Shown: in pieces, positions 23,647 through 31,838 of the stretch
How the letters are laid out: every line of letters begins with the position of its first letter
Position numbering within the stretch: position 1 is the first letter of the stretch
Source: [Eubacterium] cellulosolvens LD2006
GTDB lineage: Bacteria > Bacillota > Clostridia > Lachnospirales > Lachnospiraceae
Assembly: GCF_000621585.1 (NCBI RefSeq)
Contig: NZ_KK211313.1
Span: forward strand, 1 to 36,714
Reading direction: 5' to 3'
DNA: 36,714 nucleotides
The notes under the pieces: model-generated
Database searches by the model: none
What the model was told of the DNA's origin: nothing
The model's input: only the letters and a program-made list of their open reading frames with translations
Made by a program: the position numbers and the translations under genes

Positions 23647-25272
23647 ATGGAAGAGACGGAAAAGAAAACATCGGATCAGGAAGCGGATGATCTTAAAGGC
23701 ACAGGCAGGGAAGGCATCCAACTAGCAAAAGAACTTGGTCAAGCAGTAAAGAAGTCTGCCGGAAACAATGCAGGATCTCTGTCTGAGAGTGAAAAGGGTG
23801 AAGGAATTCCTGCATCTTTGCAAGGTGGCCAAAATCCGTTGGATCTTTCCCATACCAAGGATGCCTCCTCGATCACGGGTGATTCGGCTACAACCGAAAG
23901 AGGAAGAAAACCCGTAGGAAAAGGGATGCTTCCTGATCGGAACTCCTCGCCGCAGAATGGGGAAGTGCCGCAAAAGAGAGGGGAAATCCCAAAACCTCAA
24001 AGAGGTACTTCCCTGCAAGGAGCCAAGAAAACAGCAAGCGCATCCGGTGCGGCAGATGTCGGGAAAGGGCTTGCGGGGGAGGCGGCAAAAGGAGCAGGAA
24101 AAGGGTCCGCCGGAGCCGTAAAAGCAGGTGGCGTGGCCGGAGGTGTGGGGCTGACCGGTGTTGGGATTTTTCTTTTGGTTCTTCTGGTCATTCTGGTAGC
24201 TTTTGCCATTGCCTACAGTGTCTACGAGACAGGAGAGCGAAGAGGTGATCACGGATCTGTGTCCAACTTTTGGATTTCAGAGAACCGACCGCTTACCGAA
24301 GAGGAACAAAAAAGGAATGCCATTTGCGTATATGGCATCCTGAAAAAAGAAGGATTCTCCATGGATGCAGTGGCGGCGGTGCTTGCCAACATGGAAGCGG
24401 AGTCCACGATCAATCCCGGACGATGGGAGAACGGGCAGGTGCGGGGCGGCGGCTACGGTCTTTGTCAGTGGACACCGTACACGAAGATCACCGGTCAAAG
24501 GGATTATAAAGAGGACGACGGGGATATGCAGATGGCATATTTTCTTCGAACCTTTGAAGCGGAATGGATCGACAAAAGCGGTTATTGTTCTGCTTTAGAA
24601 TTCCGGGAAGGAAAGGGATCGGCAGAAGAACTGGCGGCAGCCTTTCTTATCTGCTACGAACGACCACTTGCTCCGGGGGATACGCTTGCGATTCGTAAAC
24701 AAAAGGCGGCCAGATGGAAAACGTACCTGATGGAGCATGGCGACGAAGAATTAAAAAAGCGGACAGACTTTTCTTTTACCATCGAAGATTTAAAACATTG
24801 CAAATCCAGACAGGAATATCTTTCCCTTGTCATGCCTGCCTATCAGGCGTATGGCAGAGAGTTTGGAATCCGGTATCCGGGCATTCTTGCCCTTCAGGTG
24901 TTCTATGAGGTGAACGCATCTTTTCCGCAGGAGATGTCCGCGGTGGCCACAAAAGACAATAACTTCGGTGGACTCAAATATGCCTCCGGGATCCCACGGG
25001 CGACGATGGGATCTCCGTATCCTGCAAGTGAAGGAAGTGGTGTCTATTGTCACTTTGAAACGCCGGGGGACTATATCTACGCTCAGTGCTGGAATGTTGG
25101 ACAGTCTTTGTACGCGGTGGCAAGGGAGCGCTCCGATGTGGAAAGTTTTGCCAGATCACTTTGCGCGATTTGGATCAAAGGAAACTTAAGCGGAACGGCG
25201 CAGCCGGTGGGATATTCGGAACAACTGCTTGTGGATTACCGCTCGTATCATTTGGAAGCATATGAGAACTAA
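23647..25272 (+). CDS. Membrane-anchored lysozyme/glucosaminidase (peptidoglycan hydrolase)
   Basis: 541 residues. The first 160 are low-complexity and charged, probably cytoplasmic; one transmembrane helix follows (VGIFLLVLLVILVAFAIAYSVY, about 174-195). Outside is a phage-tail-lysozyme-like domain (GILKKEGFSMDAVAAVLANM, ESTINPGRWENG, GYGLCQWT) and then a glucosaminidase-like domain (FGIRYPGILALQVFYEVNAS, KDNNFGGLKYASG, CHFETPGDYIYAQCW). Mobile elements use such bifunctional wall hydrolases to open peptidoglycan for conjugation or export. The start lacks a strong ribosome site. It heads a three-gene operon. Confidence 0.85.
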   Translation: MEETEKKTSDQEADDLKGTGREGIQLAKELGQAVKKSAGNNAGSLSESEKGEGIPASLQGGQNPLDLSHTKDASSITGDSATTERGRKPVGKGMLPDRNSSPQNGEVPQKRGEIPKPQRGTSLQGAKKTASASGAADVGKGLAGEAAKGAGKGSAGAVKAGGVAGGVGLTGVGIFLLVLLVILVAFAIAYSVYETGERRGDHGSVSNFWISENRPLTEEEQKRNAICVYGILKKEGFSMDAVAAVLANMEAESTINPGRWENGQVRGGGYGLCQWTPYTKITGQRDYKEDDGDMQMAYFLRTFEAEWIDKSGYCSALEFREGKGSAEELAAAFLICYERPLAPGDTLAIRKQKAARWKTYLMEHGDEELKKRTDFSFTIEDLKHCKSRQEYLSLVMPAYQAYGREFGIRYPGILALQVFYEVNASFPQEMSAVATKDNNFGGLKYASGIPRATMGSPYPASEGSGVYCHFETPGDYIYAQCWNVGQSLYAVARERSDVESFARSLCAIWIKGNLSGTAQPVGYSEQLLVDYRSYHLEAYEN

Positions 25273-25284
25273 GGGGGCTTGTGT

Positions 25285-26499
25285 TTGCGGAAGCGAATCT
25301 TGGTGATGCTGTGTTTGGGTTTTCTTATTGCCGCATTTACGGTGTCTGCCGGACATTTGTTTGTGATCGAAGCAGGAATCCTGTCGGAAGAAGATGACGC
25401 ATCCTCCTTTTGGGAGGATCCTCTGATCCGCTCTCTGGTGGAGCTTTTCTTTGGGGATGTGTCATCCGGGCAAGGGAGCGTACTTCTGGATGCGGATGAA
25501 AATGGAATTCCGCGTGTTCCCTACATCCATCAGGGATTTGGCGTGTATGATTTTACTTCGAATTCCTATACGCATACCGAGATTCTTTCTCATTCTTTTC
25601 CGGATGGATGCACCTTCTCAGCAGGAGCCTGCGGATATTGCTGTAGTGCCATGGCGGTATCCTATATCGCCGGTCATCTGGTTTTGCCCACGGACTTTGA
25701 AGAAGGGGGAAGCTGGATGGGCACGTGGCTGGGTGCTGCAACCCATGATGTGGGGAAAAAGGCGGTGGCAAGATACGGGATCGAGACAAGAGAAACCCAG
25801 TCGATCGACGATGCGTATCAGGAATTAAAAAACGGAAACCTTGTCATGGTCATTGAACAGGGCGGCAGTGTTCCGGGGGTGCCATCGTTTCAAGGCGTGC
25901 CGGATGGAGGATGGACGGCAGACGGACACTTCATCCTCATGATCGGTGTACTGCCGGATGGAAGCATTGCCGTCAACGATTCGGCTTCCACGCAGAGAAC
26001 CTACTGGTTCAATGGAAAGAAGGGATGGACAAAGGAACAGATTTCGCTTCGAGCTTCCGGGTCTCCGACCTACACCATCTTTGTCTGCCCGGATGGTATG
26101 AAGAAATCAGAAGGGCAGGACGCAAAGGCGAAAGCGATCGTACAGGCATGTAAAACCGTTCCCTCACCGGGGAATGGACTTTGCGCCGCGTGGGTGACGA
26201 AGGTTTACATGACAGCCGGAGCCGGAAACCCGACGGGGGATGCAAGGGATATGTATGCTGCGCTTCCGGTGCTTTCAGAAAAAGACGTGCGGGAACGAAA
26301 AGGATTATCTCCCGGCATGATTGTAGCGCTTCAGAGCTGCAACGGCGGAAGTGACGCGAAGACGTATGGGCATGTGGGAATCTACATCGGAGGCGGACAG
26401 ATCATGGACAACGTTGGACACATCGAGACGCAGAGCATCGATCTGTGGCTTTCCAAGTATTGTCCTGCCGGAATGCTTCCCAGATGGGGATATCTGTAG
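25285..26499 (+). CDS. Secreted or anchored two-domain cysteine hydrolase (C39-like plus NlpC/P60-like)
   Basis: TTG 25285 is chosen because AAGGGGG lies 7 bases before it; an in-frame TTG at 25279 is too close. The 404-residue protein has an N-terminal signal or anchor (RKRILVMLCLGFLIAAFTVS). A C39-like domain follows (cysteine in ACGYCCSAMAVSYIAG; histidine in ADGHFILMIGVL; VNDSAS). A second, C-terminal NlpC/P60- or CHAP-like domain has its cysteine in GNGLCAAWVTKVYM and histidine in YGHVGIYIGGGQIMDN. Both would act outside the cell on peptides or wall cross-links. Together with the preceding lysozyme this gives a full wall-remodelling set. Confidence 0.8.
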   Translation: MRKRILVMLCLGFLIAAFTVSAGHLFVIEAGILSEEDDASSFWEDPLIRSLVELFFGDVSSGQGSVLLDADENGIPRVPYIHQGFGVYDFTSNSYTHTEILSHSFPDGCTFSAGACGYCCSAMAVSYIAGHLVLPTDFEEGGSWMGTWLGAATHDVGKKAVARYGIETRETQSIDDAYQELKNGNLVMVIEQGGSVPGVPSFQGVPDGGWTADGHFILMIGVLPDGSIAVNDSASTQRTYWFNGKKGWTKEQISLRASGSPTYTIFVCPDGMKKSEGQDAKAKAIVQACKTVPSPGNGLCAAWVTKVYMTAGAGNPTGDARDMYAALPVLSEKDVRERKGLSPGMIVALQSCNGGSDAKTYGHVGIYIGGGQIMDNVGHIETQSIDLWLSKYCPAGMLPRWGYL

Positions 26500-26513
26500 A
26501 AGGGGGAGAGATC

Positions 26514-27434
26514 GTGAAGAAACAAGGGATCATCATTGTTGTGGCCTTGCTGCTTGTAGGAGCTGTTGCATTATTCTTGGCTTTTCGAAACGAAGAAAAG
26601 AAGAGCGATGAAAAGATAGAGATGACCGCATCATCGGAAATGATACTGCCGACGGTGACAGGAGATGCAGAAGTTTGTGAGACAGATATCGAAGAGGGAA
26701 AACGATACGCCAGGGGCGCGGTGTCCAATTCTATAATGGAGATCTATTACGATCAGAAGGATGCGTCCATGGATGCCATCCCGGAAGACCCCTACTATGT
26801 GATGGAGGCCTATAACCGGACGCTGGAGCATGACATGGGATACGCGGATCTTTGGCTGGAATGCGTGGAAGTGTATCACTGGGGGGGAAGGGATGTGAAT
26901 CTGATTCTTCTTACCTTTGAGAGGGAGCATCATGCGGTCGTTATACAGGAAAGAAATCTGCGTGGGGAGATCACATATAACTTCTATGGAGATGATGCCG
27001 AGACCTATCGGTTTACGAAAAGGCATGGAATTCTTGTCAAAGACGTGTCCGAAGCAGAAGCGGAGGTGGATCGGATCAACCGGAAAGAATTCACGCATAC
27101 CGCATCCAATCAGGATGTGTTGGCGGAGGATCCGTCTTTATGGCAGACGTTTCAAGAAAAACTCGATGCAAAGATCTGTATGATCCAGTATGTGACCGGA
27201 AGTGCCTCCGATTACGGGATCACTAATGAAGGCCGTTTTTTCTATGAAGCCACGAGGTACGATGGAACACTGGCGGAAGGAACCGGCGCGATCTGCGGCA
27301 TTCAGGTCGATCGAGATGGATCGAAGAACACGGCACTTCTCATCCAAAACGATGGAAAACGGATGCTTGCAGAGTTTCAGGCAAGGGGGGATGGATCGTT
27401 TGCGTTTGCGAATGGGTACATTCTGGAAGAATAA
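26514..27434 (+). CDS. Unknown membrane-anchored extracellular protein
   Basis: 306 residues from a GTG start with AGGGGGAG just upstream. A lysine pair is followed by one hydrophobic helix (IIIVVALLLVGAVALFLAF), then a soluble part of about 270 residues with mixed strands and no recognised domain. It contains EDPYYVMEAYNRTLEHDMG and late strands such as RFFYEATRYDGTLAEG. It is probably anchored with its soluble part outside, as an accessory to the two hydrolases before it. A strong terminator follows. Confidence 0.7.
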   Translation: MKKQGIIIVVALLLVGAVALFLAFRNEEKKSDEKIEMTASSEMILPTVTGDAEVCETDIEEGKRYARGAVSNSIMEIYYDQKDASMDAIPEDPYYVMEAYNRTLEHDMGYADLWLECVEVYHWGGRDVNLILLTFEREHHAVVIQERNLRGEITYNFYGDDAETYRFTKRHGILVKDVSEAEAEVDRINRKEFTHTASNQDVLAEDPSLWQTFQEKLDAKICMIQYVTGSASDYGITNEGRFFYEATRYDGTLAEGTGAICGIQVDRDGSKNTALLIQNDGKRMLAEFQARGDGSFAFANGYILEE

Positions 27435-27440
27435 TTAAGA

Positions 27441-27496
27441 AGACTCCATCTGGAGAGATGTGCGGAAAAAGCAGATCTTTTCAGATGGAGTTTTTT
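27441..27496 (+). terminator. Terminator of the lysozyme operon
   Basis: ACTCCATCTG and CAGATGGAGT arms with a loop of about 30 bases that folds further, then six T residues. Confidence 0.8.
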
Positions 27497-27866
27497 GTCG
27501 GGATTTGGAATGACAGAAGAGGATCGAAAAATATGCGACGCATAATAATGTTTGTCTGGATGCGCATTCGCTTGGAGAGATTCGGTTGATTGATAGCATC
27601 AACGGATAGAAGATACAACAACGGATGAAGTGCCGGAAAGAAGCAATTTGTGCATTTTTTGCACAAGTTGAGGAAAGAAAAAGAAAGAATCGTTATGCCA
27701 CAAATAGGACACAGAAATGTGAAACCTTTGGATCTTGTGCTCTTATGAATCGCATTGAGCAACTCCATGTTTTTCATTTTCTTCTTTTCGGTATAGAGTT
27801 TTCGGCTCCGAAAATCCTTTGAGTGTAACAAATTATAGGCCCTTTTAAGATTTTTCAACACATAGT
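27497..27866. other. Intergenic region without convincing gene
   Basis: Frames occur on both strands (27529-27800), but none has a proper ribosome site. One minus-strand frame contains CPICG and CKKC, so a decayed zinc-ribbon protein is possible. Nothing else is seen apart from the repeat that follows. Confidence 0.4.
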
Positions 27867-27867
27867 G

Positions 27868-27921
27868 CCAAAAAAGTCCTATGACTTTCGCAAGGACAAT
27901 TGCAAAAGTCATAGGACTTTT
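27868..27921. repeat. Inverted repeat, 3' copy flanking the second DUF4143 ATPase gene
   Basis: AAAAGTCCTATGACTTTCGC (27872-27891) and its inverse TTGCAAAAGTCATAGGACTT (27900-27919) around a short loop. The same sequence occurs three times upstream of the gene (29308-29392). The flank CATAGTGCC also recurs at both places. Confidence 0.8.
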
Positions 27922-27977
27922 CTCCCTTCCGCCGAAATACACAGATTTCTATGGAGGATCTTTCCGATCGGAAGTGA

Positions 27978-29300
27978 TTATGCTTTTATATAATGATCGA
28001 TATTCCATTCTAAATACAGAGGAATGGAATATGTTTTTGTAGATTCGCAAAGATTTTCAGCTATGTTCTTCTTAGAAAGCTTTAAGCCTTTTGGTGGCTG
28101 ATATTTTTTGCAAAACTGTTTATAACTTTTTGCCTGCGTATTATCTGCTGCTTTTACTTCCACAGGAACAAGCTCGCCTTCCTCATCGTAGATAAAGTCT
28201 ACCTCAGCTGTATTTCCAGAGCGCCAAAAGAACGGAGCTTTGCCTATGGATTTTAATTCATTTAAAACATAGTTTTCCGCGAATGCGCCTTTGTATCGAA
28301 CATAAAGATCGGATTCCTCTAATATCGTGTTTACGGAAACTTTGGATTTTGCACGTAACAAGCCAACATCAGACATATACACTTTAAAATATGTTTTATT
28401 CGCAGCGCCATCTAAAGGTATTTCTGGTTTTTCTACAAGCTCTGTCTTTATGAGTAAGCCTGCATCTACCAACCATTGCAGGGCATCTTCTAAATCTGCT
28501 GAACGCTTTCCCTCTTTGACGTGAGAAAAGACAAACTTGTTATTCTCTTTTGCTAATTGTACGGGAACAGAATCCCAGATCCATCGGATTTTCGGGATGT
28601 CTGAAAGCGGTGCATGTTTGGAAAAATCATCTGCGTAATCCGACAGGATTTCGTTCTGCACTTCTTCAACCTCTTCATAATCATGCGTCTCAATCCAGGT
28701 TTTCACGACTTCTGGCATGCCACCAACGATATAATATGTTTGAAGCAGCTTTTCCATCGGTTCCTTATATATTTTGGGGATTTCACGATCCGTAGGCCAT
28801 TCGTGAAAGATTTCTATTAAATCCGTTCTTCCATTTGCGATGATGAATTCTTTAAAGCTCATCGGGAAAAGTTGGAGACGATTCACCTTACCTACCGGAA
28901 AGGAAATTTGCTTCTTCTTTAACGCAACACCAAGGAGAGAGCCTGCACATACAATATGCAGATCCCGCATTTTTTCGCAAAAGTACTTCAACGACGTGAT
29001 GGCTCTTGTACATTCTTGAATTTCATCGAAAAATACCAGCGTTTCACCTGGGGTAATCGGAGTTTTAAAATGGCGTTCGAGCTCCGTTACAATTCTATTG
29101 ACATCAAAGTCATACTCAAAAATTGCGGAGAGGGTATCCTCAGATTCAAAGTTGACGTACACATAGCTTTCAAAATTCTTATGTGCAAATTCTTCTATGA
29201 TATAGGTCTTTCCACACTGTCTGACGCCTGTGAGGATTAGCGGTTTTCTTCGGGCTTTGTTCTTCCACTTCTTCAAATCTTCTAAAATTTCTCTATACAT
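27978..29300 (-). CDS. DUF4143 AAA-type ATPase (second copy)
   Basis: 440 residues. Walker A GVRQCGKT (25-32), Walker B TLVFFDEIQE, sensor-like HIVCAGSLLGVAL, then PMSFKEFIIANG and the winged-helix part. The C-terminal DUF4143 domain shows AEVDFIYDEEGELVPVEVKA, a PD-(D/E)XK-like E...E-V-K pattern. It shares family but little sequence with the copy at 21397-22599. GGAGG lies 4 bases before the ATG. The promoter (TTGCAA, 18 bases, TATAAT at 29334-29339) is embedded in a repeat cluster, so expression is probably autoregulated or otherwise tightly controlled. Confidence 0.92.
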   Translation of the reverse strand: MYREILEDLKKWKNKARRKPLILTGVRQCGKTYIIEEFAHKNFESYVYVNFESEDTLSAIFEYDFDVNRIVTELERHFKTPITPGETLVFFDEIQECTRAITSLKYFCEKMRDLHIVCAGSLLGVALKKKQISFPVGKVNRLQLFPMSFKEFIIANGRTDLIEIFHEWPTDREIPKIYKEPMEKLLQTYYIVGGMPEVVKTWIETHDYEEVEEVQNEILSDYADDFSKHAPLSDIPKIRWIWDSVPVQLAKENNKFVFSHVKEGKRSADLEDALQWLVDAGLLIKTELVEKPEIPLDGAANKTYFKVYMSDVGLLRAKSKVSVNTILEESDLYVRYKGAFAENYVLNELKSIGKAPFFWRSGNTAEVDFIYDEEGELVPVEVKAADNTQAKSYKQFCKKYQPPKGLKLSKKNIAENLCESTKTYSIPLYLEWNIDHYIKA

Positions 29301-29307
29301 AGTGCCT

Positions 29308-29392
29308 CCAAAAGTCCTGGGATATTTGCAATAATTATACCAAAAGTCCTATGACATTTGCAAGATAAACTGCAAATGTCATAGGACTTTTG
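29308..29392 (-). promoter_or_regulatory. Promoter and operator cluster of the second DUF4143 gene
   Basis: Three copies of CCAAAAGTCCTATGACATTT-like sequence: a variant at 29308-29330 between the -10 box and the ribosome site, an exact copy at 29340-29362 covering the -35 region, and an inverted copy at 29371-29392. Together they would let a DNA-binding protein block transcription. Confidence 0.65.
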
Positions 29393-29517
29393 CTTTGCTT
29401 CTGAAAGCGTACATTTCAGAGCAAACATTTCGAATACGGGTGCAGTTGATTTGTAAGCGCTTAGTGTTCTACCGTCGTGAACTTTCACGCCAGATTTGAA
29501 ATAATAACAACGATATT

Positions 29518-29580
29518 ATTGGGGTATTTCACTCCAATCGATGACTGTAGAGGATTCATCATTGGAGTACTTCACTACAA
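29518..29580 (+). promoter_or_regulatory. Paired dyad repeats before the 49-residue gene (operator-like)
   Basis: ATTGGGGTATTTCACTCCAA (29518-29537) and ATTGGAGTACTTCACTACAA (29561-29580), 43 bases apart. Each is a loose dyad of the type TTGGxGT-N5-ACTxCAA. They could be repressor sites, or half-elements of an RNA leader. No gene in 29393-29517. Confidence 0.5.
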
Positions 29581-29595
29581 ACGGAGGTTGTTGTT

Positions 29596-29745
29596 ATGTG
29601 CAAAGGATTCCCAAACAAGAAAATTTCAACATGGTCATGTCGTGTCGAAACAGCGGTTTATCTGATTAACAACGGGAAGATGATTTCTGGGATCTTTTCG
29701 ATAGGAAGTTACGGGGCGGCTGTGTTTGGGGAAGAATACAGATGA
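29596..29745 (+). CDS. Small protein of 49 residues
   Basis: ATG 29596 with GGAGG 8 bases upstream; stop TGA at 29743-29745. The peptide starts MCKGFPNKKISTWSCRVETA and continues with a strand-turn-strand pattern (VYLINNGKMISGIFSIGSYG). No family is recognised. Good ribosome site, dyad repeats upstream and protein-like composition argue that it is real, but it may also be a remnant of a larger gene. Confidence 0.45.
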   Translation: MCKGFPNKKISTWSCRVETAVYLINNGKMISGIFSIGSYGAAVFGEEYR

Positions 29746-30214
29746 GATCATGAAGGAGGGAAAAACCCCGCTTTTGATGGCTCACAGAGGTTCGTCCAGA
29801 AACGCCGTAAACAAGCGGTTTCAGAGACCGCGTCTACTTTTGAAAAAGAAAACAAAAAAATCTGTTTTCGTCGTTACTTTTCTTGACTGCCACAATCTTG
29901 TTACTTAAACATTGAAGAAACGGTACTATATCGCAATTGAAACATTGAAGAAACGGTACCATAACGTTTTTGGTGGTTGAGAGTTCGGTAACTGTGAGTA
30001 AACGTCCTGGAACTACGAGTAAATGGTCGCCGAAATGTGAGTAAAAGTTCGGTAACTGTGAGTAAGCGTCTTGGAGCTATGAGTAAATGGTTGGGGCGTT
30101 TATTTTGTTTGTATGCAAAAAAACACCTTCGTTTTAATCTGGATGTTTTAGGGGGCGGGAGGCTGTCTACAAAGAAGAAAAACAGTTGAAACAACTGAAT
30201 TTTTCCTTAAGAGC
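29746..30214. other. Repeat-rich intergenic region
   Basis: No convincing gene: frames at 29726-29908 and 29901-30194 look like shadows of repeats. It contains two copies of AAACATTGAAGAAACGGTAC (29907 and 29940) and the periodic GTGAGTAAA array described separately. Confidence 0.5.
29990..30090 (+). repeat. Five-copy 21-22-base periodic array (TGTGAGTAAA)
   Basis: GAGTA cores at 29996, 30017, 30039, 30060 and 30081, spaced 21, 22, 21 and 21 bases. Consensus TGTGAGTAAA, with a longer repeat starting GTTCGGTAACTGTGAGTAA at two places (about 29984 and 30048). The two-turn spacing is typical of iterons, and also of the repeated transposase sites at IS21-family ends. Confidence 0.75.
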
Positions 30215-31174
30215 CTACCATTTCATGCCCTCCAAAAAGCTTTGTAACCCGCCTTCAACACGTTCATCCTCATTGTTTGACAAACTCATGACAAGTGATA
30301 CCGGATCCACTTCACCGTTCTTGGCAAAGAGCCCCGGATCATATTTCCAAAGCTCAATTCTACAAGTCTTCAGATCATCCTGCCAGATCGTATCGATCTC
30401 TTCAAAGCTTTTCACTACTTCACTGCCTTTAAAGACGGCATATGTATCCTCACTGGGAGCGGCAAGCATGCTGTGCCTGCTTAGCATCGTTTCTCCGGCG
30501 ATGAAAAAATCTTCTTTTCTTGTAATCTCTGTGTGGACGATCTTTTGCACAGGATTGATCAGATACTTTTTGGACGCCTTAAATAGAGTCAGCCCCTTAT
30601 AGAGAGGAATCATTCGTATTTCTTTTCCTGCGTGTTCTTCTCGGATGAGATGCATCTGTTTGAGCTGTTCGGAAGCTCTTGTAATAGACGTCTTTGTCAA
30701 TCCAAGATCATCCGCGGCCTGTTTTTTTATGAAGAACTCGTTTTCGCGATGGTACAGAAGATAAAGAAAAAGGCATTGCGTTGCCGGCATCATTTTGTCA
30801 GCGGACACCATCGTTCTTTTTTTCCAAGTGTTGCTTAGCATGATCCCGAGGAAAGGCATATATATTTGTTCCGGCAATGAAATAAAAGGGATCTCTTTCG
30901 CGATCAACGCATCTCGTTGTACCTTTGTTATATGATCAAAGTAAAATGCCACAGGAAGACCGGTCTTTTCCATATACTGGGAAAGTTGCTTTTTAAATGC
31001 CACAGCACCAAACTTCTCCTTGTCGGATAATTTGACTATCAAAAAGGATGCGTCTCCCATTCCTGCACGATAAAAGAGCCTTCCGGAAGACATGTATAAT
31101 GGAAATCCTTTTGGTTTTATTTGGTCCAAATGACAGGTTAGGCCAAATGCGTCCTTTAAAGCATTTTCGATCAT
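30215..31174 (-). CDS. Helix-turn-helix protein, possibly AbiEi-like regulator
   Basis: 319 residues. The N-terminal part has a strand-rich pattern (LYMSSGRLFYRAGMGDAS, LPVAFYFDHITKVQRDALI) that resembles the nuclease-like or sensor half of AbiEi-type antitoxins. The middle carries a winged helix (FFIKKQAADDLGLTKTSITR, ASEQLKQMHLIREEH). The C-terminal 130 residues are mixed alpha/beta. No partner of the AbiEii type is visible nearby. It has dyad symmetry elements upstream that fit autorepression. The family assignment is only by pattern. Confidence 0.6.
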   Translation of the reverse strand: MIENALKDAFGLTCHLDQIKPKGFPLYMSSGRLFYRAGMGDASFLIVKLSDKEKFGAVAFKKQLSQYMEKTGLPVAFYFDHITKVQRDALIAKEIPFISLPEQIYMPFLGIMLSNTWKKRTMVSADKMMPATQCLFLYLLYHRENEFFIKKQAADDLGLTKTSITRASEQLKQMHLIREEHAGKEIRMIPLYKGLTLFKASKKYLINPVQKIVHTEITRKEDFFIAGETMLSRHSMLAAPSEDTYAVFKGSEVVKSFEEIDTIWQDDLKTCRIELWKYDPGLFAKNGEVDPVSLVMSLSNNEDERVEGGLQSFLEGMKW

Positions 31175-31185
31175 AATAGTACCTC

Positions 31186-31246
31186 GATAACAGTTTTATT
31201 TAATAGTAACATTAAGCAAGTTATCGTTCAATATATATGTTACTAT
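31186..31246 (-). promoter_or_regulatory. Operator-like dyads upstream of the HTH gene
   Basis: ATAGTAACAT (31203-31212) and ATGTTACTAT (31237-31246) are exact inverses; GATAAC (31186-31191) and GTTATC (31220-31225) form a second inverse pair, interleaved and both with 34-base register. The HTH protein encoded just downstream is the natural candidate to bind. Confidence 0.5.
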
Positions 31247-31490
31247 AGTTTTGGGTTTCATGAAAAGCAAGAGGAAATTTGAGTGTATGCTCACACATTT
31301 ATATCGTATGCGAACAATTACTTTAATCTCTTCTTTTGTGATTTGTTCGATGTTAACTTCGCTCATATCAATTCCTCGGACAGCGGTATCCATATCCATG
31401 GTGGTCCGTTCTGCGGAGCCGATCATGGAAGAGATGAGAAGGCCGCTCTTTAGGGCAAAGTTCTTTTTGTACGGTCATGATCTTATGTAC
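31247..31490. other. Short region without clear gene
   Basis: Minus-strand frames after the 98-residue gene (one with SEVNIEQITKEEIKVIVRIR) look protein-like but have no ribosome site and no recognised domain. They may be remnants of a third gene of the polymerase operon. Confidence 0.35.
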
Positions 31491-31787
31491 TTACCCTTCG
31501 GCAGGTGTCACAAACCACCGGCCCTCTTCATCAAACAATTCAACTTTTCTGCCACGGATCATGCAGGTATATCGCATCCCACAGCCGCCGGCCTTTAGGC
31601 TTGCGGCTTTCCGGACATCAAGGATCCGGTCGATCTTGTAGATCTTCTGATCCGTCCACTGTAGGCCGTAGGGTATGACCTTCCCCTCATCGGTGATCTT
31701 CACAAATACGCCGACGTAGATTTTCTTCGGATGCGCCCGACTGATTTCGTCTTCTTTTTCTCGTGTGTATGTCTCGTCGTAGACCAT
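31491..31787 (-). CDS. Conserved small protein of the Y-polymerase operon
   Basis: 98 residues starting MVYDETYTREKEDEISRAHP. It has strand-rich segments (KKIYVGVFVKITDEGKVIPY, YKIDRILDVRKAASLKAGG, MRYTCMIRGRKVELF). I recall similar small proteins encoded just after Y-family polymerase genes in Clostridia plasmids and elements, as YolD-like partners are in Bacilli, but cannot name the family. It follows the polymerase stop by 51 bases and is probably under the same LexA control. Confidence 0.65.
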   Translation of the reverse strand: MVYDETYTREKEDEISRAHPKKIYVGVFVKITDEGKVIPYGLQWTDQKIYKIDRILDVRKAASLKAGGCGMRYTCMIRGRKVELFDEEGRWFVTPAEG

Positions 31788-31838
31788 CTTTTACACCTGA
31801 CTTTCTGTTTCTTTACTAAATGGTGTATCAGGAATCCC

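Noticed and set aside
23187-23690. Frame overlapping the SdpI-like gene and the lysozyme start
   Set aside because: It runs through a terminator and promoter and overlaps a well-supported SdpI family protein.
27481-27942. Minus-strand frame with CPICG and CKKC as a zinc-ribbon gene
   Set aside because: Weak start, hydrophobic and irregular remainder, and overlap with a terminator; kept only as a possible remnant.
29726-30194. Short frames in the repeat-rich region
   Set aside because: Their sequence follows the DNA repeats (RYGTVSSMFQ twice) and no start has a suitable ribosome site.
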